A DNA stretch of 64,000 bases, taken from contig NZ_CP070496.1 of the NCBI RefSeq assembly GCF_016925535.1, forward strand, positions 1,612,001 to 1,676,000. Direction: 5' to 3'. Under the pieces are notes generated by a model. It saw only the letters and a list, made by a program, of their open reading frames with translations. It had not been told where the DNA came from and did no database searches. The translations under genes were made by a program, and so were the position numbers. This stretch comes from Natronoglycomyces albus (GTDB lineage Bacteria > Actinomycetota > Actinomycetes > Mycobacteriales > Micromonosporaceae). Of the stretch, positions 47,081 through 57,543 are shown piece by piece; position 1 is the stretch's first letter; each line of letters opens with the position of its first letter.

Positions 47081-48063
47081 TGTCACCTTTGGACGATCTT
47101 GCCGCGCTTAACCGGTTGCAGTTGCTCATTACCCGTCGACTGGACGGCATGTTGCACGGTGACTACCTCGGGCTACTGCCCGGGCTTGGCTCAGAACCGG
47201 GCGAGGCCCGGGAATACCGGGCCGGTGACGATGTGCGACGCATGGATTGGCCGGTCACCGCGCGTACCACCGTCCCGCACGTACGCACCACCATCGCCGA
47301 TCGGGAGCTGGAAGCATGGCTCGCCATCGACCTGTCTGCCAGCTTGTCCTTTGGCACCGCCAACTGTTTCAAACGCGACCTGGCCATCAACGCGACGGCC
47401 GCTCTAGCTCACCTGGTCGGGCGTGGTGGGAACAGAGTCGGGGCTGTGGTCAGCAGCGGCGAGGACACCAAGTTGATCCAGGCCCGACCCGGCCGCGCCG
47501 GAGCCCGTTCGCTGCTGCACGCCGTGGCCTCGCTTCCGCAACCGACTCCGGCCGACCAGCAAGAACGACCGCGTTGGAAGTTTTTTGCCAAGCCCTCCGC
47601 GCCTCCAGCGCCGGCAAGCGCCGACTTGGCGACCATGATCGACCGCACCGGACGCTGTGCTCGCAAGCGTGGTTTCGCCGCGGTCATTTCTGACTTTCTC
47701 GGCCCTGACCACTGGCATCGGCCATTGCGTAAGCTCGCCGCTCGCCAACAGGTGCTGTGCGTGGAGATTGTCGACCCGCGCGATGCGGAACTGCCCGATG
47801 TGGGAGTTCTGGATGTGATCGACCCTGAGTCCGGACAGCAGGTGGAGGTGCAGACCTCCGACCCCGGGTTGCGGGCGGCGTATGCGGCGGCGGCGCAGGC
47901 TCAGCGGGATGCGGTTGCCGCCGCGGTGCGCAGGGCTGGAGCCTCCCACTTGCGCTTGTCGACTGACTCCGATTGGCTACGCGATATCGTGCTCTTCGTC
48001 GGCAACCAGCGTCATGCGCGAAGCCAAGGTAGCTTGCGCGGCAACACCCCACCCACGACCTGA
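47080..48063 (+). CDS. DUF58 family protein
   Basis: 327 residues. The DUF58 hallmark GEAREYRAGDDVRRMDWPVTA-type segment occurs near residue 45 (split EAREYRAGDDVRRMDW), followed by a VWA-like fold (LAIDLSASLSFGT near 87) with a partial MIDAS. Starts at ATG 47080, sharing the A of the moxR TAA stop. It is the usual partner of MoxR ATPases. Confidence 0.92.
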   Translation: MSPLDDLAALNRLQLLITRRLDGMLHGDYLGLLPGLGSEPGEAREYRAGDDVRRMDWPVTARTTVPHVRTTIADRELEAWLAIDLSASLSFGTANCFKRDLAINATAALAHLVGRGGNRVGAVVSSGEDTKLIQARPGRAGARSLLHAVASLPQPTPADQQERPRWKFFAKPSAPPAPASADLATMIDRTGRCARKRGFAAVISDFLGPDHWHRPLRKLAARQQVLCVEIVDPRDAELPDVGVLDVIDPESGQQVEVQTSDPGLRAAYAAAAQAQRDAVAAAVRRAGASHLRLSTDSDWLRDIVLFVGNQRHARSQGSLRGNTPPTT

Positions 48064-48076
48064 GCTAGGGAGTTAC

Positions 48077-49027
48077 ATGATCCGGCTACTGGAACCGGTC
48101 TGGCTACTGACATTGCTGCCTGTGCTGGCGCTGGTAGGTATGTACATTGTGGCGCAGCAGCGCAGGCGGGGAGCTGCGGTTCGCTTCGCCAACACCGCTT
48201 TGCTCAGCCAGCTGGTGCCAAAGACGGCCCCGTGGCGGCGGCATGTTCCCCCGGCCTTGTTGGCGGTGGCGCTCATGGTGGTGTCGATCGGATTGGCCAA
48301 GCCTGCTCTCGACACCGAGGAGCCAAATGAGCGGGCGACGATCATCATCGCCCTGGATGTGTCCTTGTCGATGATGGCCGACGATGTCGAGCCCACTCGA
48401 CTGGAGGCAGCCCAGGTCGCGGCGGCGGACTTTGTGGCCGACCTACCTGAGGAATACAACGTTGGCCTGGTCTCCTACGCGGGGCATGCCTCGGTCACCG
48501 TCTCGCCCACCAGAGATCACTCCCAAGTGATTACCGCGATCAACGGCCTTCAGTTGGCCGAGGCGACCGCGATCGGCGAGGCGATCTACGCGTCATTGAA
48601 CGCGATCCAGCAGGCCCCTCCGGACGAATCCGGCGAGCTGCCTCCCTCGCACATATTGCTGATGTCGGATGGGGCGCAGACGGTGGGCCGGGATTGGGCA
48701 GAAGCCGCATTGGTTGCCGCTGAGGCACGGGTTCCAGTGTCGACAGTGTCCTTCGGTACTGAAATGGGGGCCATCGACCTGGATGGGCAGATGGTGCCGG
48801 TTCCGCCGGACTTGGAGACTCTGGGAGAGATCGCCAACATGACTGGGGGCTCCGCCTATGCGGCAGCCTCGATGGAGGAGTTGCGTTCGGTCTATGAGGA
48901 CATGGGTTCCTCGGTCGGATACCAGACCGTTGTGCAGGAAATTTGGCGGTGGTTTATGGCGATCGCTGGGCTGTTGGTCATGGGGGCGGTCAGTTTGGGC
49001 CTGCTGTGGGGGTCACGTATTACCTAG
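48077..49027 (+). CDS. VWA-domain membrane protein (BatA-like)
   Basis: 316 residues from ATG 48077 (GGGAG site). It has N-terminal membrane helices (about 8-25 and 58-75), then a von Willebrand A domain with an intact MIDAS (DVSLS at 94-98, the Thr in EATAIGEA, and the Asp in MSDGAQ), and a C-terminal helix (MAIAGLLVMGAVSLGLLWG). Third member of the MoxR-DUF58-VWA module, likely facing outward as a metal-dependent binding domain. Confidence 0.92.
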   Translation: MIRLLEPVWLLTLLPVLALVGMYIVAQQRRRGAAVRFANTALLSQLVPKTAPWRRHVPPALLAVALMVVSIGLAKPALDTEEPNERATIIIALDVSLSMMADDVEPTRLEAAQVAAADFVADLPEEYNVGLVSYAGHASVTVSPTRDHSQVITAINGLQLAEATAIGEAIYASLNAIQQAPPDESGELPPSHILLMSDGAQTVGRDWAEAALVAAEARVPVSTVSFGTEMGAIDLDGQMVPVPPDLETLGEIANMTGGSAYAAASMEELRSVYEDMGSSVGYQTVVQEIWRWFMAIAGLLVMGAVSLGLLWGSRIT

Positions 49028-49067
49028 ACCTGACGGCGGTGGTGGCCAGTCCGCTACCGATGGTGCC

Positions 49068-49586
49068 TTAGGGAACCCGAATGTGACCTAGCTGGACTGA
49101 TGTGACCCGCACTCCCCAGCGCGGAGCGGACTCGTTGAGCAACTCGGTGAGGCGCGCGGGGAGCTGGTGGGAAACGGTGTAAAACTGTGCCTCGCTCATG
49201 GAGCTGGCAAGCTGGTCCAGCGCAGTGGTCACCGCGGCCTCTAGCTCCTCCACGACCGTGGGATCTGCGGTGTCGGTGTCGTGGGGGTCGACAATGGCGT
49301 AGCTGACGTTGGACGGTTCGATGGTCACCTGTCCGCCGTCGGAGGTGGCCAATGTCTGGGTCTGAATCGTCACGACTTGCTCGCGTTGGTTGGCATGGGC
49401 TTGGACGCGGTCGATGAACGGGGCGATCATGTGAAGACCTGAGGTCAGAGTGCGATGGTATTTGCCGCGTCTTTCGACGACCATTGTTCGGTCGCCGCGC
49501 ACCATGACGATCGATTTCCGCAGGATGTACACGATCGCCACTGCGATGGCAACCAGAACGACCAACCCTATGACTGAGCCGTCCAC
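49068..49586 (-). CDS. Short SPFH/band-7 protein
   Basis: 172 residues from GTG 49586 with an AAGGAGAAG site. A membrane helix (GLVVLVAIAVAIVYIL) is followed by a band-7 domain (IVMVRGDRTMVVERRGKYHR, then LTSGLHMIAPFIDRV). It stops where longer stomatins continue into a coiled coil, so it is about half the size of the SPFH protein at 54,359. It converges with the VWA gene. Position corresponds to the reverse-strand gene between the moxR1 block and fabG1 in mycobacteria. Confidence 0.85.
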   Translation of the reverse strand: MDGSVIGLVVLVAIAVAIVYILRKSIVMVRGDRTMVVERRGKYHRTLTSGLHMIAPFIDRVQAHANQREQVVTIQTQTLATSDGGQVTIEPSNVSYAIVDPHDTDTADPTVVEELEAAVTTALDQLASSMSEAQFYTVSHQLPARLTELLNESAPRWGVRVTSVQLGHIRVP

Positions 49587-51011
<1,425 letters not shown>

Positions 51012-51180
51012 CCCCAAACACACGCGGTATATCCACCGAGTTGGTGGCGACGTCGGGACCGAACGAAAGCCTCACTGGAGTCGTCGCCGCCACTGTTAAA
51101 CCCCCGTCGATGCGAGCCGGTCGACATCGACCCCAATACTTGATTCGTTACCGGATACTTCGGTTACTTGAGAGGACATC

Positions 51181-51969
51181 ATGTCTGGACTTCTTGCGGG
51201 AAAGCGTTTGCTCATCACCGGTCTGCTGACCGATAAATCCCTCGCCTTCGGAGTGGCCAAGATGGCCCAGGAACAGGGAGCGCAAATCGTGCTCACCGGT
51301 TTCGGCCGCATGTCGCTCGTGGAGCGCATCGCCAAACGCCTGCCCGAGCCCGCGCCCGTCATCGAGCTCGACGTCACCGACCCCGAACAGCTGGCCGGGC
51401 TAGCCGAGAAAGTCCGCGAACACGTCGACGGCATCGACGGCGTACTGCACTCCATCGCCTACGCCCCGCCCGCAGCTTTGGGCGGTGAATTCCTCAACAC
51501 CACCTGGGAAGACGTCGCCACCGCCGTCCACATCTCAGCGTTCTCCTACAAGTCCCTCGCCGTGGCCTGCCTGCCGCTGATGGAAGAGGGCGGCTCCATC
51601 GTCGGCCTCGACTTCGACGCCACCCAAGCCTGGCCCGTATACGACTGGATGGGCGTAGCCAAAGCAGGGCTCGAAGCCACCAACCGTTACCTCGCCCGCG
51701 ACCTGGGACCCAAGGGCATCCGCACCAACCTGGTCGCCGCAGGCCCCGTGCGCACCATGGCCGCCAAGTCCATTCCCGGATTCAACCAATTCGAGGAAGC
51801 CTGGGCCGGGCGCGCGCCGTTGGGCTGGGACGTGCAGGACTCTGAACCCGTCGCCAAAGCCTGCGTCATGCTCCTGAGCGACTGGTTCCCCGCCACCACT
51901 GGCGAAATGCTGCATGTGGACGGCGGATTCCACGCGGTCGGTGTCCAAGCCGCCACCGACGTAGAGTAG
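51181..51969 (+). CDS. inhA: NADH-dependent enoyl-ACP reductase (InhA/FabI type)
   Basis: Final reductive step of fatty acid elongation. 262 residues. It shows the FabI-type variant nucleotide motif (LITGLLTDKSLAFGVA near 11), the HSIAYAPPAALGGEF segment near 94, and the active-site pair in YDWMGVAKAG (Tyr-x6-Lys) near 158. LDFDATQAWPVYDWM resembles the InhA region. The C-terminus TGEMLHVDGGFHAVG is standard. In mycobacteria InhA is the target of isoniazid. Encoded 169 bases after fabG and followed by hemH. Confidence 0.94.
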   Translation: MSGLLAGKRLLITGLLTDKSLAFGVAKMAQEQGAQIVLTGFGRMSLVERIAKRLPEPAPVIELDVTDPEQLAGLAEKVREHVDGIDGVLHSIAYAPPAALGGEFLNTTWEDVATAVHISAFSYKSLAVACLPLMEEGGSIVGLDFDATQAWPVYDWMGVAKAGLEATNRYLARDLGPKGIRTNLVAAGPVRTMAAKSIPGFNQFEEAWAGRAPLGWDVQDSEPVAKACVMLLSDWFPATTGEMLHVDGGFHAVGVQAATDVE

Positions 51970-52015
51970 TTACGGCCCCTCGGTTCCCAGTTACAGAAAG
52001 ATGGAGGCGCGACAG

Positions 52016-53041
52016 GTGACCTACGACGCGATCCTGCTGGTGTCATTCGGCGGCCCCGAGGGGCCCGATGATGTCCTGCCGTTCCTGCGCAATGTCACGC
52101 GCGGACGGGGCATTCCAGACGAACGACTCAGCGCCGTAGCCGAGCACTACCAACACTTCGGCGGGGTCTCCCCGATGAACGACTGGTGCCGCCGGCTGCT
52201 GGCCGCCATGCGGGAAGACTTCTCCGCTCACGGCATTGGCCTCCCGATCTACTGGGGTAACCGCAACTGGCCACCGATGCTCGTCGACGCCGTCTCCGAC
52301 ATGCACGCCGACGGGGTCCGCAACGCCATCGCCATCGCCACCAGCGCGTTCGGATCCTATTCCTCCTGTGCGCAGTACATCGAAGACATCGGGGCCGCCC
52401 GCGCGGCCATCGGCGAGGACGCCCCCAATATCGAAAAGGTTCGACACTTCTTCGATCACCCACGGTTCATCGATTCCTTCGCCGACAAACTACGCACAAG
52501 TTTGGCCGAAGTCGCCGCAGGCCAGAAGACACGGCTTGTCTTCACGTCGCATTCGATCCCCAACCGGATGGAAGACACATCCGGACCCATCGGCGGCCGC
52601 TACTCAGAACAACACCGCCTCGCCTCCCAGCTCGTCGCCGAAAGCGCGGGCTGGGAGGACGGCTGGGACCTGGTGTGGCAATCCCGCTCGGGACCCCCAA
52701 CCGTCCCCTGGCTAGAACCCGACATCAACGACCACATCGCCGACCTCGCCGCCCAAGGCTACGAGCACGTCGTCGTCTGTCCCATCGGGTTCCTCTCCGA
52801 CCACATCGAAGTGCTGTGGGACCTCGACAACGAGGCGAAGGAAACCGCCGAAAAGCACGGCGTAGGTCTCACCAGAGTCCCCACCCCAGATGTCGACCAG
52901 CACCTAGTCGCCCTCCTGCGCGAACTAGTCCTCGAACGCACCCAAGGCAAACCTCCGCGCCGACTCAGCGGACTACCCACCTGTGACCCACTCGTCGAAG
53001 GCTCCTGCCCGGCCCGTGGCTACTCCTCGATCCGCCGGTAG
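52016..53041 (+). CDS. hemH: Ferrochelatase (coproporphyrin ferrochelatase type)
   Basis: Inserts iron into (copro)porphyrin; actinobacteria use the coproporphyrin-dependent route. The GTG at 52016 (GGAGG site at 52003-52007) is preferred over ATG 52001; 341 residues. It begins YDAILLVSFGGPEGPDDV, has GGVSPMNDWC near residue 52, YWGNRNWPPML near 78, the metal-site His in FTSHSIPNRMED near 183, and the Glu in VCPIGFLSDHIEVLWDLD near 257. Forms the fabG-inhA-hemH block. The next gene starts 59 bases before its end. Confidence 0.92.
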   Translation: MTYDAILLVSFGGPEGPDDVLPFLRNVTRGRGIPDERLSAVAEHYQHFGGVSPMNDWCRRLLAAMREDFSAHGIGLPIYWGNRNWPPMLVDAVSDMHADGVRNAIAIATSAFGSYSSCAQYIEDIGAARAAIGEDAPNIEKVRHFFDHPRFIDSFADKLRTSLAEVAAGQKTRLVFTSHSIPNRMEDTSGPIGGRYSEQHRLASQLVAESAGWEDGWDLVWQSRSGPPTVPWLEPDINDHIADLAAQGYEHVVVCPIGFLSDHIEVLWDLDNEAKETAEKHGVGLTRVPTPDVDQHLVALLRELVLERTQGKPPRRLSGLPTCDPLVEGSCPARGYSSIRR

Positions 53042-53822
53042 CCCCCGCCGAGACGGCGCCTACCTCGCCGTATGGCTCCGTTCCTGGCACAGCGGCCTAG
53101 TCTCGCTCGACCAAGCCCTCGACGCTGTCGTCGGCACCAGCCAGACACCTGGCCTCACCCCGCAACGCGACATCCTCCTCAACGCGGCAGGACAACAACA
53201 GCCCTGGACCGACCTAGCCAATCTCCTACACGAGGCACCGGCAACCCAGACGCAACCGGCCCACATCCGGCTCCTGCTGCCCGTCCCCGGCGACATTCGC
53301 GGCCTCGGAGTAGCCCCAGACCTGCGCGGGCCAGCCCTAGCCGCCGGCTTCGCCGTCCTCGCCGGGCGACTCGCCCTCACCCGATGCGACCAGACCCACC
53401 GATCCGGGTCCGGAGACCAGTGGACGATGCGCACCTGGCAATACTTCCCGCTTCCCCTGGACACCCCCGCCGAGCCCCGGCCGTTGAGCCTCGGCGAAGC
53501 CGACGTTGTGCTAACCGAAGCCACCAACACCAGCCTCGCCATGCTCGAAGCGCTCCCCGCACCCGCCGCCGAGGTAGTCCCCAACATTGAAGACGAGGCA
53601 CTTCCACCCGGGTTTGGCCCGCGCAGCCGTCGCCTCTTCGCTCGGGCGCTGGCAATCCTGACCCTGCTTGACCACACCGTCCTCGACCAGCGACAAGGGC
53701 CACTGGCGGCCTCTGCGACAGCGGATGTTTCGCATACTCGGCACGAGGCGCTCACCGCGCTGCACGGCGCGGCGCGGCAGGCTCTCATCGCCGCGTGCGC
53801 AGCCGCGATGGAAAGCCCCTAG
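52983..53822 (+). CDS. Conserved actinobacterial hypothetical protein
   Basis: 279 residues from GTG 52983, overlapping the 3' end of hemH by 59 bases. Ala/Pro/Leu-rich and mostly helical, with WLRSWHSGLVSLDQALDAV near 32 and LPVPGDIRGLGVAPDLRGPA near 98. No catalytic motif is visible. Its place after hemH suggests co-expression. Function unknown. Confidence 0.75.
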   Translation: MTHSSKAPARPVATPRSAGSPRRDGAYLAVWLRSWHSGLVSLDQALDAVVGTSQTPGLTPQRDILLNAAGQQQPWTDLANLLHEAPATQTQPAHIRLLLPVPGDIRGLGVAPDLRGPALAAGFAVLAGRLALTRCDQTHRSGSGDQWTMRTWQYFPLPLDTPAEPRPLSLGEADVVLTEATNTSLAMLEALPAPAAEVVPNIEDEALPPGFGPRSRRLFARALAILTLLDHTVLDQRQGPLAASATADVSHTRHEALTALHGAARQALIAACAAAMESP

Positions 53823-53894
53823 GCTCACTGCGCGCAGTGGCGTGAACCTAACGAATCGGCATCGCCCCAGCTTGAATCAACCCGCAGGTAGCCA

Positions 53895-54356
53895 GTGTCA
53901 GCTTATTCTGACAAGCTTAGAGACGTGGACGTACTATTTTGGATTCTGCTCGCTGTGGCTCTGGGAGTCGCCGAACTGTTCATGCTCACGTTTGTTTTGA
54001 GCATGGTGGCAGGTGGCGCGCTTCTGGCCGGCCTCGCCGCGCTAGTGGGGTTGCCGCCGCTAGCCCAAGGCGTGGTCTTTGTGGCGGGAACCGGCCTATC
54101 GTTGGTTTTCGTCCGGCCGTTCTTGCGCAAGCTGCTCTTGGACCGAACCAAAGACTCCAGTTACGGCATCAAGGCACTCGAAGGCAAGAACGCGCTCGTG
54201 CTGGAACAAGTTGATGTTGGCGGTGGTGTTGTAGAACTAGAGGGTGATCAATGGACTGCCCATTTGCTCGACGACTCGCAAACGTTGGAGCCGGGAGAAC
54301 AGGTCACCGTGGTAGAAATCAGAGGAGCAACCGTGATTGTCTGGAGGCAAGATTAA
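53895..54356 (+). CDS. NfeD-like membrane protein
   Basis: 153 residues from GTG 53895 (an in-frame GTG at 53925 is an alternative start). It has two hydrophobic helices (VLFWILLAVALGVAELFML and a glycine-rich helix LAGLAALVGLPPLAQGVV), then a C-terminal OB-fold typical of NfeD (GIKALEGKNALVLEQVDVGG, then GATVIVWRQD). NfeD proteins partner with SPFH proteins; the next gene, two bases downstream, encodes one. The order matches Rv1487-Rv1488. Confidence 0.88.
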   Translation: MSAYSDKLRDVDVLFWILLAVALGVAELFMLTFVLSMVAGGALLAGLAALVGLPPLAQGVVFVAGTGLSLVFVRPFLRKLLLDRTKDSSYGIKALEGKNALVLEQVDVGGGVVELEGDQWTAHLLDDSQTLEPGEQVTVVEIRGATVIVWRQD

Positions 54357-54358
54357 CT

Positions 54359-55390
54359 GTGGAAGGTAGCGAAATCGGGGGCGTATTGCTCATAGCGCTG
54401 GTGGTCTTTATGATCATCCTGCTATTTCGTGCGATACGCATTGTCCCGCAACAGTGGAACTACGTCATTGAACGACTTGGTAAGTACCGTCGCACCCTGG
54501 AACCGGGACCACGTCTGCTAATTCCCATGGTTGACTCTGTGCGTGCCCGGGTTGACCTGCGTGAACGCGTCGTGAGTTTCCCTCCTCAGCCGGTGATCAC
54601 CTCAGACAACCTGGTGGTGTCGATCGACTCGGTTCTGTATTACGTCATCACCAACCCCACGTCCGCCGTATACAACATTGACGATTACCTGGTGGGTGTC
54701 GAACAGCTGACGACGACGACCCTGCGTAACGTCGTCGGTTCGATGGACTTGGAAAAGACCCTGACCAGCCGCGAAGAGATCAACAGCAAGTTGGCCGTTG
54801 AACTCGACAAGGCCACAGGCAAGTGGGGACTCAAAGTGACGCGCGTGGAGTTGCGTTCGATTGACCCACCGCCCAGCATTCGCGATGCGATGGAAAAGCA
54901 GATGCGCGCTGAGCGGGACCGCCGCGCCGCGATTTTGACCGCCGAGGGTGCCAAGAGCTCCGAAGTTCTCAACGCCGAGGGTGCTCAGCAGTCAGCCGTC
55001 TTGCGAGCCAAAGGTGACCGCGACGCCGAAATGCTGCGGGCCGAAGGTCAAGCTCAAGCCATCCAGACGGTGTTCACCGCTATTCACAAGGCGAAGCCAA
55101 CCAACCGGTTGCTCGCCTACCAGTACTTGCAGACGCTGCCTCAGATCGCCAGCGGCGACTCGAACAAGTTGTGGGTCATCCCGGCTGAACTCACCAAGTC
55201 CCTTGGTGCGCTGGGCGACGCCTTTGGCAATGTGAAGCCGGAGAACGAGGAGGAAGAGATCGACATCGACATCGACGAGATTCCTTCCGTGACGACCAAC
55301 CCTTCGGTGCAGGAGGCTTTGGAGGCGGCGAAGAAGACCGTCGGCGAAGTATCCGAGGTCCTCGAAGAGGTTAACGACGAAAGGGCTTAG
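54359..55390 (+). CDS. SPFH/stomatin-like protein (band 7)
   Basis: 343 residues from GTG 54359 (GGAGG site 11 bases upstream). One N-terminal membrane helix (GVLLIALVVFMIILLF), then the SPFH domain (IERLGKYRRTLEPGPRLL near 42, SIDSVLYYVITNP near 90, TLRNVVGSMDLEKTLTSRE near 122), an Ala/Glu-rich coiled coil (EGAKSSEVLNAEGAQQSAVL) and an acidic tail. It forms membrane microdomain scaffolds with NfeD. A strong terminator follows. Confidence 0.93.
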   Translation: MEGSEIGGVLLIALVVFMIILLFRAIRIVPQQWNYVIERLGKYRRTLEPGPRLLIPMVDSVRARVDLRERVVSFPPQPVITSDNLVVSIDSVLYYVITNPTSAVYNIDDYLVGVEQLTTTTLRNVVGSMDLEKTLTSREEINSKLAVELDKATGKWGLKVTRVELRSIDPPPSIRDAMEKQMRAERDRRAAILTAEGAKSSEVLNAEGAQQSAVLRAKGDRDAEMLRAEGQAQAIQTVFTAIHKAKPTNRLLAYQYLQTLPQIASGDSNKLWVIPAELTKSLGALGDAFGNVKPENEEEEIDIDIDEIPSVTTNPSVQEALEAAKKTVGEVSEVLEEVNDERA

Positions 55391-55408
55391 CTACAGAAGC
55401 CGTATCAC

Positions 55409-55457
55409 AGCGCTCGCGGCGGCCACCTGTAAATGGTGGCCGCCGCGAGCGCTTTTT
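55409..55457 (+). terminator. Terminator of the NfeD/SPFH operon
   Basis: A perfect 19-base-pair stem (AGCGCTCGCGGCGGCCACC arm), a seven-base loop and TTTTT. One of the strongest intrinsic terminators in the window. Confidence 0.95.
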
Positions 55458-55479
55458 GGAAGTACACCACAATTGATCC

Positions 55480-56298
55480 GTGGACGAAGCGACGAACCCT
55501 ATCCCCATCACTGACGCACACGATGCGCGCCTGAGGGACTACCGGGCATTGACTGACCTGGAACTACGTACCAAGTTCGAGCCTCCGGCCGGGCTGTTCA
55601 TCGCCGAGGGAGAGCTGGCGATTCGACGGGCCCTCCGCTCCGGGTACGCGATGCGTTCACTACTCTTGGCCACCAAGCGCGTGGAGGCCTTCGCCTCATT
55701 GGCCGAAAACGCGCCATGCTACACAGCCACTCCCGACGTCCTCGAAGAGACGACCGGCTACCACGTTCACCGAGGCGTGCTGGCCTCATTCCACCGCCGA
55801 AACCTCCCCGAGGCCAACGAACTGCTGGCCTCCTCACAGCGCATCGTGTTGTTGGAGGGCATCAACAACCACACCAACATTGGCGCGATTTTTCGAGTCG
55901 CGGCCGGATTGGGTTTCGACGCGCTGATGCTGTCACCGGACTGTGCCGACCCGTTGTACCGGCGCAGTGTGCGGGTGAGCATGGGGGAAGTCTTCGCCTT
56001 GCCCTACGCCTACCTCGACCCGTGGATCGAGGGTCTGGCACAGGTTCGAGCGCATGGCTACACGTTGCTGGGCTTGAGCCCTACCAAGAACGCACTATCG
56101 CTGGCCGAGGTGGGCTCTGCCCACCGGCAACGGCCAGCGCTCCTGTTTGGAGCCGAGGGGCCCGGCCTCAGCGAATCCGCGCTGGAGGCATGCGAGGCCA
56201 CAGTGGCCATTCCGATGTTCGCGAATGTGGACTCCCTCAACGTGGCGGCCGCGACCGCCGTGGCCTGCTGGGAGCTGACTCAACCGGCCCGGTCCTAA
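55480..56298 (+). CDS. SpoU/TrmH-family RNA 2'-O-methyltransferase
   Basis: 272 residues from GTG 55480. An N-terminal substrate-binding domain (to about 95) precedes the knotted SPOUT fold: motif 1 NNHTNIGAIFRVAAGLGFDAL near 127, motif 2 LFGAEGPGLSES near 222, motif 3 IPMFANVDSLNVAAATAVA near 245. It methylates ribose 2'-OH of rRNA or tRNA. Similar to TsnR-type actinobacterial enzymes, but the site is not predictable. Confidence 0.9.
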   Translation: MDEATNPIPITDAHDARLRDYRALTDLELRTKFEPPAGLFIAEGELAIRRALRSGYAMRSLLLATKRVEAFASLAENAPCYTATPDVLEETTGYHVHRGVLASFHRRNLPEANELLASSQRIVLLEGINNHTNIGAIFRVAAGLGFDALMLSPDCADPLYRRSVRVSMGEVFALPYAYLDPWIEGLAQVRAHGYTLLGLSPTKNALSLAEVGSAHRQRPALLFGAEGPGLSESALEACEATVAIPMFANVDSLNVAAATAVACWELTQPARS

Positions 56299-56323
56299 CG
56301 TTGTGGTGGTTCGCCGTCGGCGC

Positions 56324-57439
56324 TTAGACCTCGAGGATCTGGTATTGGCTCTCACAAGGCGGTCCGTACGTGTAGTGGAACCGGCCCGCGCTGAGGTCCA
56401 AAATCGCGGAGAAAGCCGTGTGGGTGCGGAATTCCTCGGGCAAGGCCTGCTCGGGGTGGCGGCACACCGACAGTGCCTCTCCGTCGTGGTCGCGTAGGGA
56501 GGCCTGCAATTTCTCCAATGTCACCGGTGAGGTCTCCTCCAACAGGGCTTGGAGCCGCTTTTGTCGGTGGAATGTCGATCCGGCGGTGTCCTTAAGCCAG
56601 GATTGGTCCACCCCGAGCCCTTCGGGGTGGAGGAAGTGGTTGGCGTGCACTAGGGGAGTGGTGCCGTCTTGATAGATGACACGGCAACCGCGCGGCGAAG
56701 CTTCGACGGTGGCGACGGTTCCGTCGGTGGAGCCAATGAAGAAGTTGGACGAGACGGTCGGGCGTGGGGTGGTCGCGTGCCCGATGGCCTCGCCTGGCTT
56801 CGTAGAGCGCAGTATGCGCCAGGTGCGCAGGTGTACCGGCACTGACTCCTCCTGCCAGGAGTCGGCCGAACAACCGAGCCCATTGAGGCCCAGCCCGATT
56901 CCGGCGCTGTTCATACCAAGCTTGGGGCCGACGATGCCAGCTTCGGTGAATCCCAGGACGGTGAGGTTGTCTTTGCGCCAGCGTAGGAGCGCGCAGTGGG
57001 CGCCGAGGAACCAATCCCAGTTTTGTCCAATGCGGACATCCACGTCAGAGAATGTTGTGGCGGCACCGCCAAAGGAAGTGCATTCGCCCAGGTCGGGTTG
57101 GTGCGACTTCATGTATTGGACGGCCGGGTGGCCGAATTCGCTCCAGGCGCTGTAAAGCAGCTCGTAGCGGGCGTTGACGAGGGTGATGTCGAGGATTGAC
57201 TGCTTGCTTCCGGCGGCGATGCCATCCATGGATGCTCGGTAGCTGGCGTCGTAGTGGGTGAACCGGCGCAGGAACACTTGGGCGCGCTCGGTCAACTGAG
57301 CTTCAGTCAAACCAGCGGTGATCATGCGGTTGCGGTACAGTGCGATATTGGCCGCGATCTCTTCGGCTAGGCGTTCGCCGTGTTGTAGACCTTGCCGGTA
57401 TGGGCTGCCGTCGAGGTTGAGGAGGGGTAGCGAAGTCAT
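56324..57439 (-). CDS. C45-family N-terminal nucleophile hydrolase (acyl-CoA:6-APA acyltransferase-like)
   Basis: 371 residues from ATG 57439; no clear ribosome site, so the start is uncertain. The fold of the isopenicillin-N acyltransferase family (peptidase C45) is supported by GECTSFG with Cys120 as the likely autoproteolytic nucleophile, followed by RIGQNWDWF, ALLRWRKDNLTVLGFTEAGIVG and GMNSAGIGLGLNGLG. The family cleaves itself before the Cys and hydrolyses amides. The substrate is unknown. Confidence 0.85.
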   Translation of the reverse strand: MTSLPLLNLDGSPYRQGLQHGERLAEEIAANIALYRNRMITAGLTEAQLTERAQVFLRRFTHYDASYRASMDGIAAGSKQSILDITLVNARYELLYSAWSEFGHPAVQYMKSHQPDLGECTSFGGAATTFSDVDVRIGQNWDWFLGAHCALLRWRKDNLTVLGFTEAGIVGPKLGMNSAGIGLGLNGLGCSADSWQEESVPVHLRTWRILRSTKPGEAIGHATTPRPTVSSNFFIGSTDGTVATVEASPRGCRVIYQDGTTPLVHANHFLHPEGLGVDQSWLKDTAGSTFHRQKRLQALLEETSPVTLEKLQASLRDHDGEALSVCRHPEQALPEEFRTHTAFSAILDLSAGRFHYTYGPPCESQYQILEV

Positions 57440-57543
57440 GGGAACGATTGTGACACAAGGGACCGTCGGTGTCATCCGAGATAGAGTCTCTCAGCGGGTG
57501 CGCCAATGGGCTGAGCTGGGATAATTCTTCGCGCGAGGTGTGA